From assembly GCF_001969815.1 (NCBI RefSeq), contig NZ_MRBK01000049.1, positions 1 to 32,472 on the forward strand: a stretch of DNA of 32,472 bases, given 5' to 3'. The notes under the pieces are model-generated. The model saw only the letters and a program-made list of their open reading frames with translations, searched no databases and had not been told where the DNA came from. Both the position numbers and the translations under genes were made by a program. Below are positions 32,193 through 32,472 of this stretch, piece after piece (position 1 is the stretch's first letter; every line of letters starts with the position of its first letter). Origin of the DNA: Bacillus swezeyi. Its GTDB lineage: Bacteria; Bacillota; Bacilli; Bacillales; Bacillaceae.

Positions 32193-32472
32193 TTTTTCAC
32201 CTCTCTCTCAACGGGATGATTCAATTACATATTTTTAATTTGTATTTGTAAACACTAATTAAAAATATTTTTTAGTTTTTCAAAAAGATTATATTCTGTA
32301 CCAAACTCATTTAGTTCTTTTTTATTTTGGAATATAGAAATTTTCTACCTAACTATGAGGAATTACAACCTCACTTTGTAACATTCTGTATATTTTTTGA
32401 ATTTAAAAATTATAGTTTTCCATCTTTACTTACAAATGGGAATATTGTATTATATTTTTTGTGTTATTAAAT

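Overview
The window reads as chromosome of a Bacillus of the B. licheniformis/paralicheniformis type, running into the edge of a decayed SPbeta-like prophage. Gene content and order follow the B. subtilis yoj-yod block (yojO, yojN, yojM, cwlS, yojI, bshB2, yojF, yojE, gerT, yodB, yodC, mhqD, mhqE, yodF, ctpA, yodH, yodI, yodJ, deoD, yodL, yodM, yozD, yodN, yozE, yokU, kamA), with insertions and losses relative to that species. All names come from recognising proteins and order by eye; no search was run.

Region 1 (1-5350, mostly minus strand): a MoxR-type AAA ATPase and VWA protein pair (yojN-yojO), a secreted Cu,Zn-SOD-like lipoprotein and a four-LysM cell-wall endopeptidase with a good sigma-D promoter. 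Region 2 (5350-10560): a gene-poor gap that may hold a dead gene, a MATE exporter, the bacillithiol-type deacetylase operon (bshB2, yojF and one unknown gene), a RarD-type transporter and a small-heat-shock-like coat/germination protein behind a sigma-K-like promoter.

Region 3 (10560-15460): an expansin gene with a Fur-like box, a Gly/Pro/Tyr-rich protein, then a quinone/electrophile-response cluster. The cluster consists of YodB with a co-transcribed short-chain dehydrogenase, nitroreductase yodC behind a YodB-like palindrome, and mhqE-mhqD behind a near-perfect MhqR-type palindrome. Region 4 (15460-21730): a DUF3311/sodium-solute symporter pair under a TnrA-like site, a C-terminal processing protease, a methyltransferase, coat-like yodI, a VanY-type carboxypeptidase and deoD. 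Region 5 (21730-26960): a ycgR-ycgQ-type permease pair with putative metal-binding residues, then the small yodL-yodM-yozD-yodN-yozE-yokU genes, with several short genes of 36-56 codons.

Region 6 (26955-32472): only the last ~139 codons of kamA (lysine 2,3-aminomutase) remain. Homology stops abruptly near 27371 and AT-rich phage DNA begins. The phage end carries one plus-strand cargo-like gene (DUF3231 type) and a minus-strand early/nucleotide-metabolism module: an unknown 110-aa protein, an SSB-like protein, a P-loop protein, dUTPase, a coiled-coil protein, thymidylate synthase, a RecU-like nuclease and a 50-aa protein. At least three of these (SSB-like, thyA, recU-like) are clearly broken and the P-loop gene is truncated, while dUTPase and several small genes are open. 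The most interesting points are the split kamA, the selective decay of the phage module, iron-type control of an expansin, and the triple electrophile-sensing layout.
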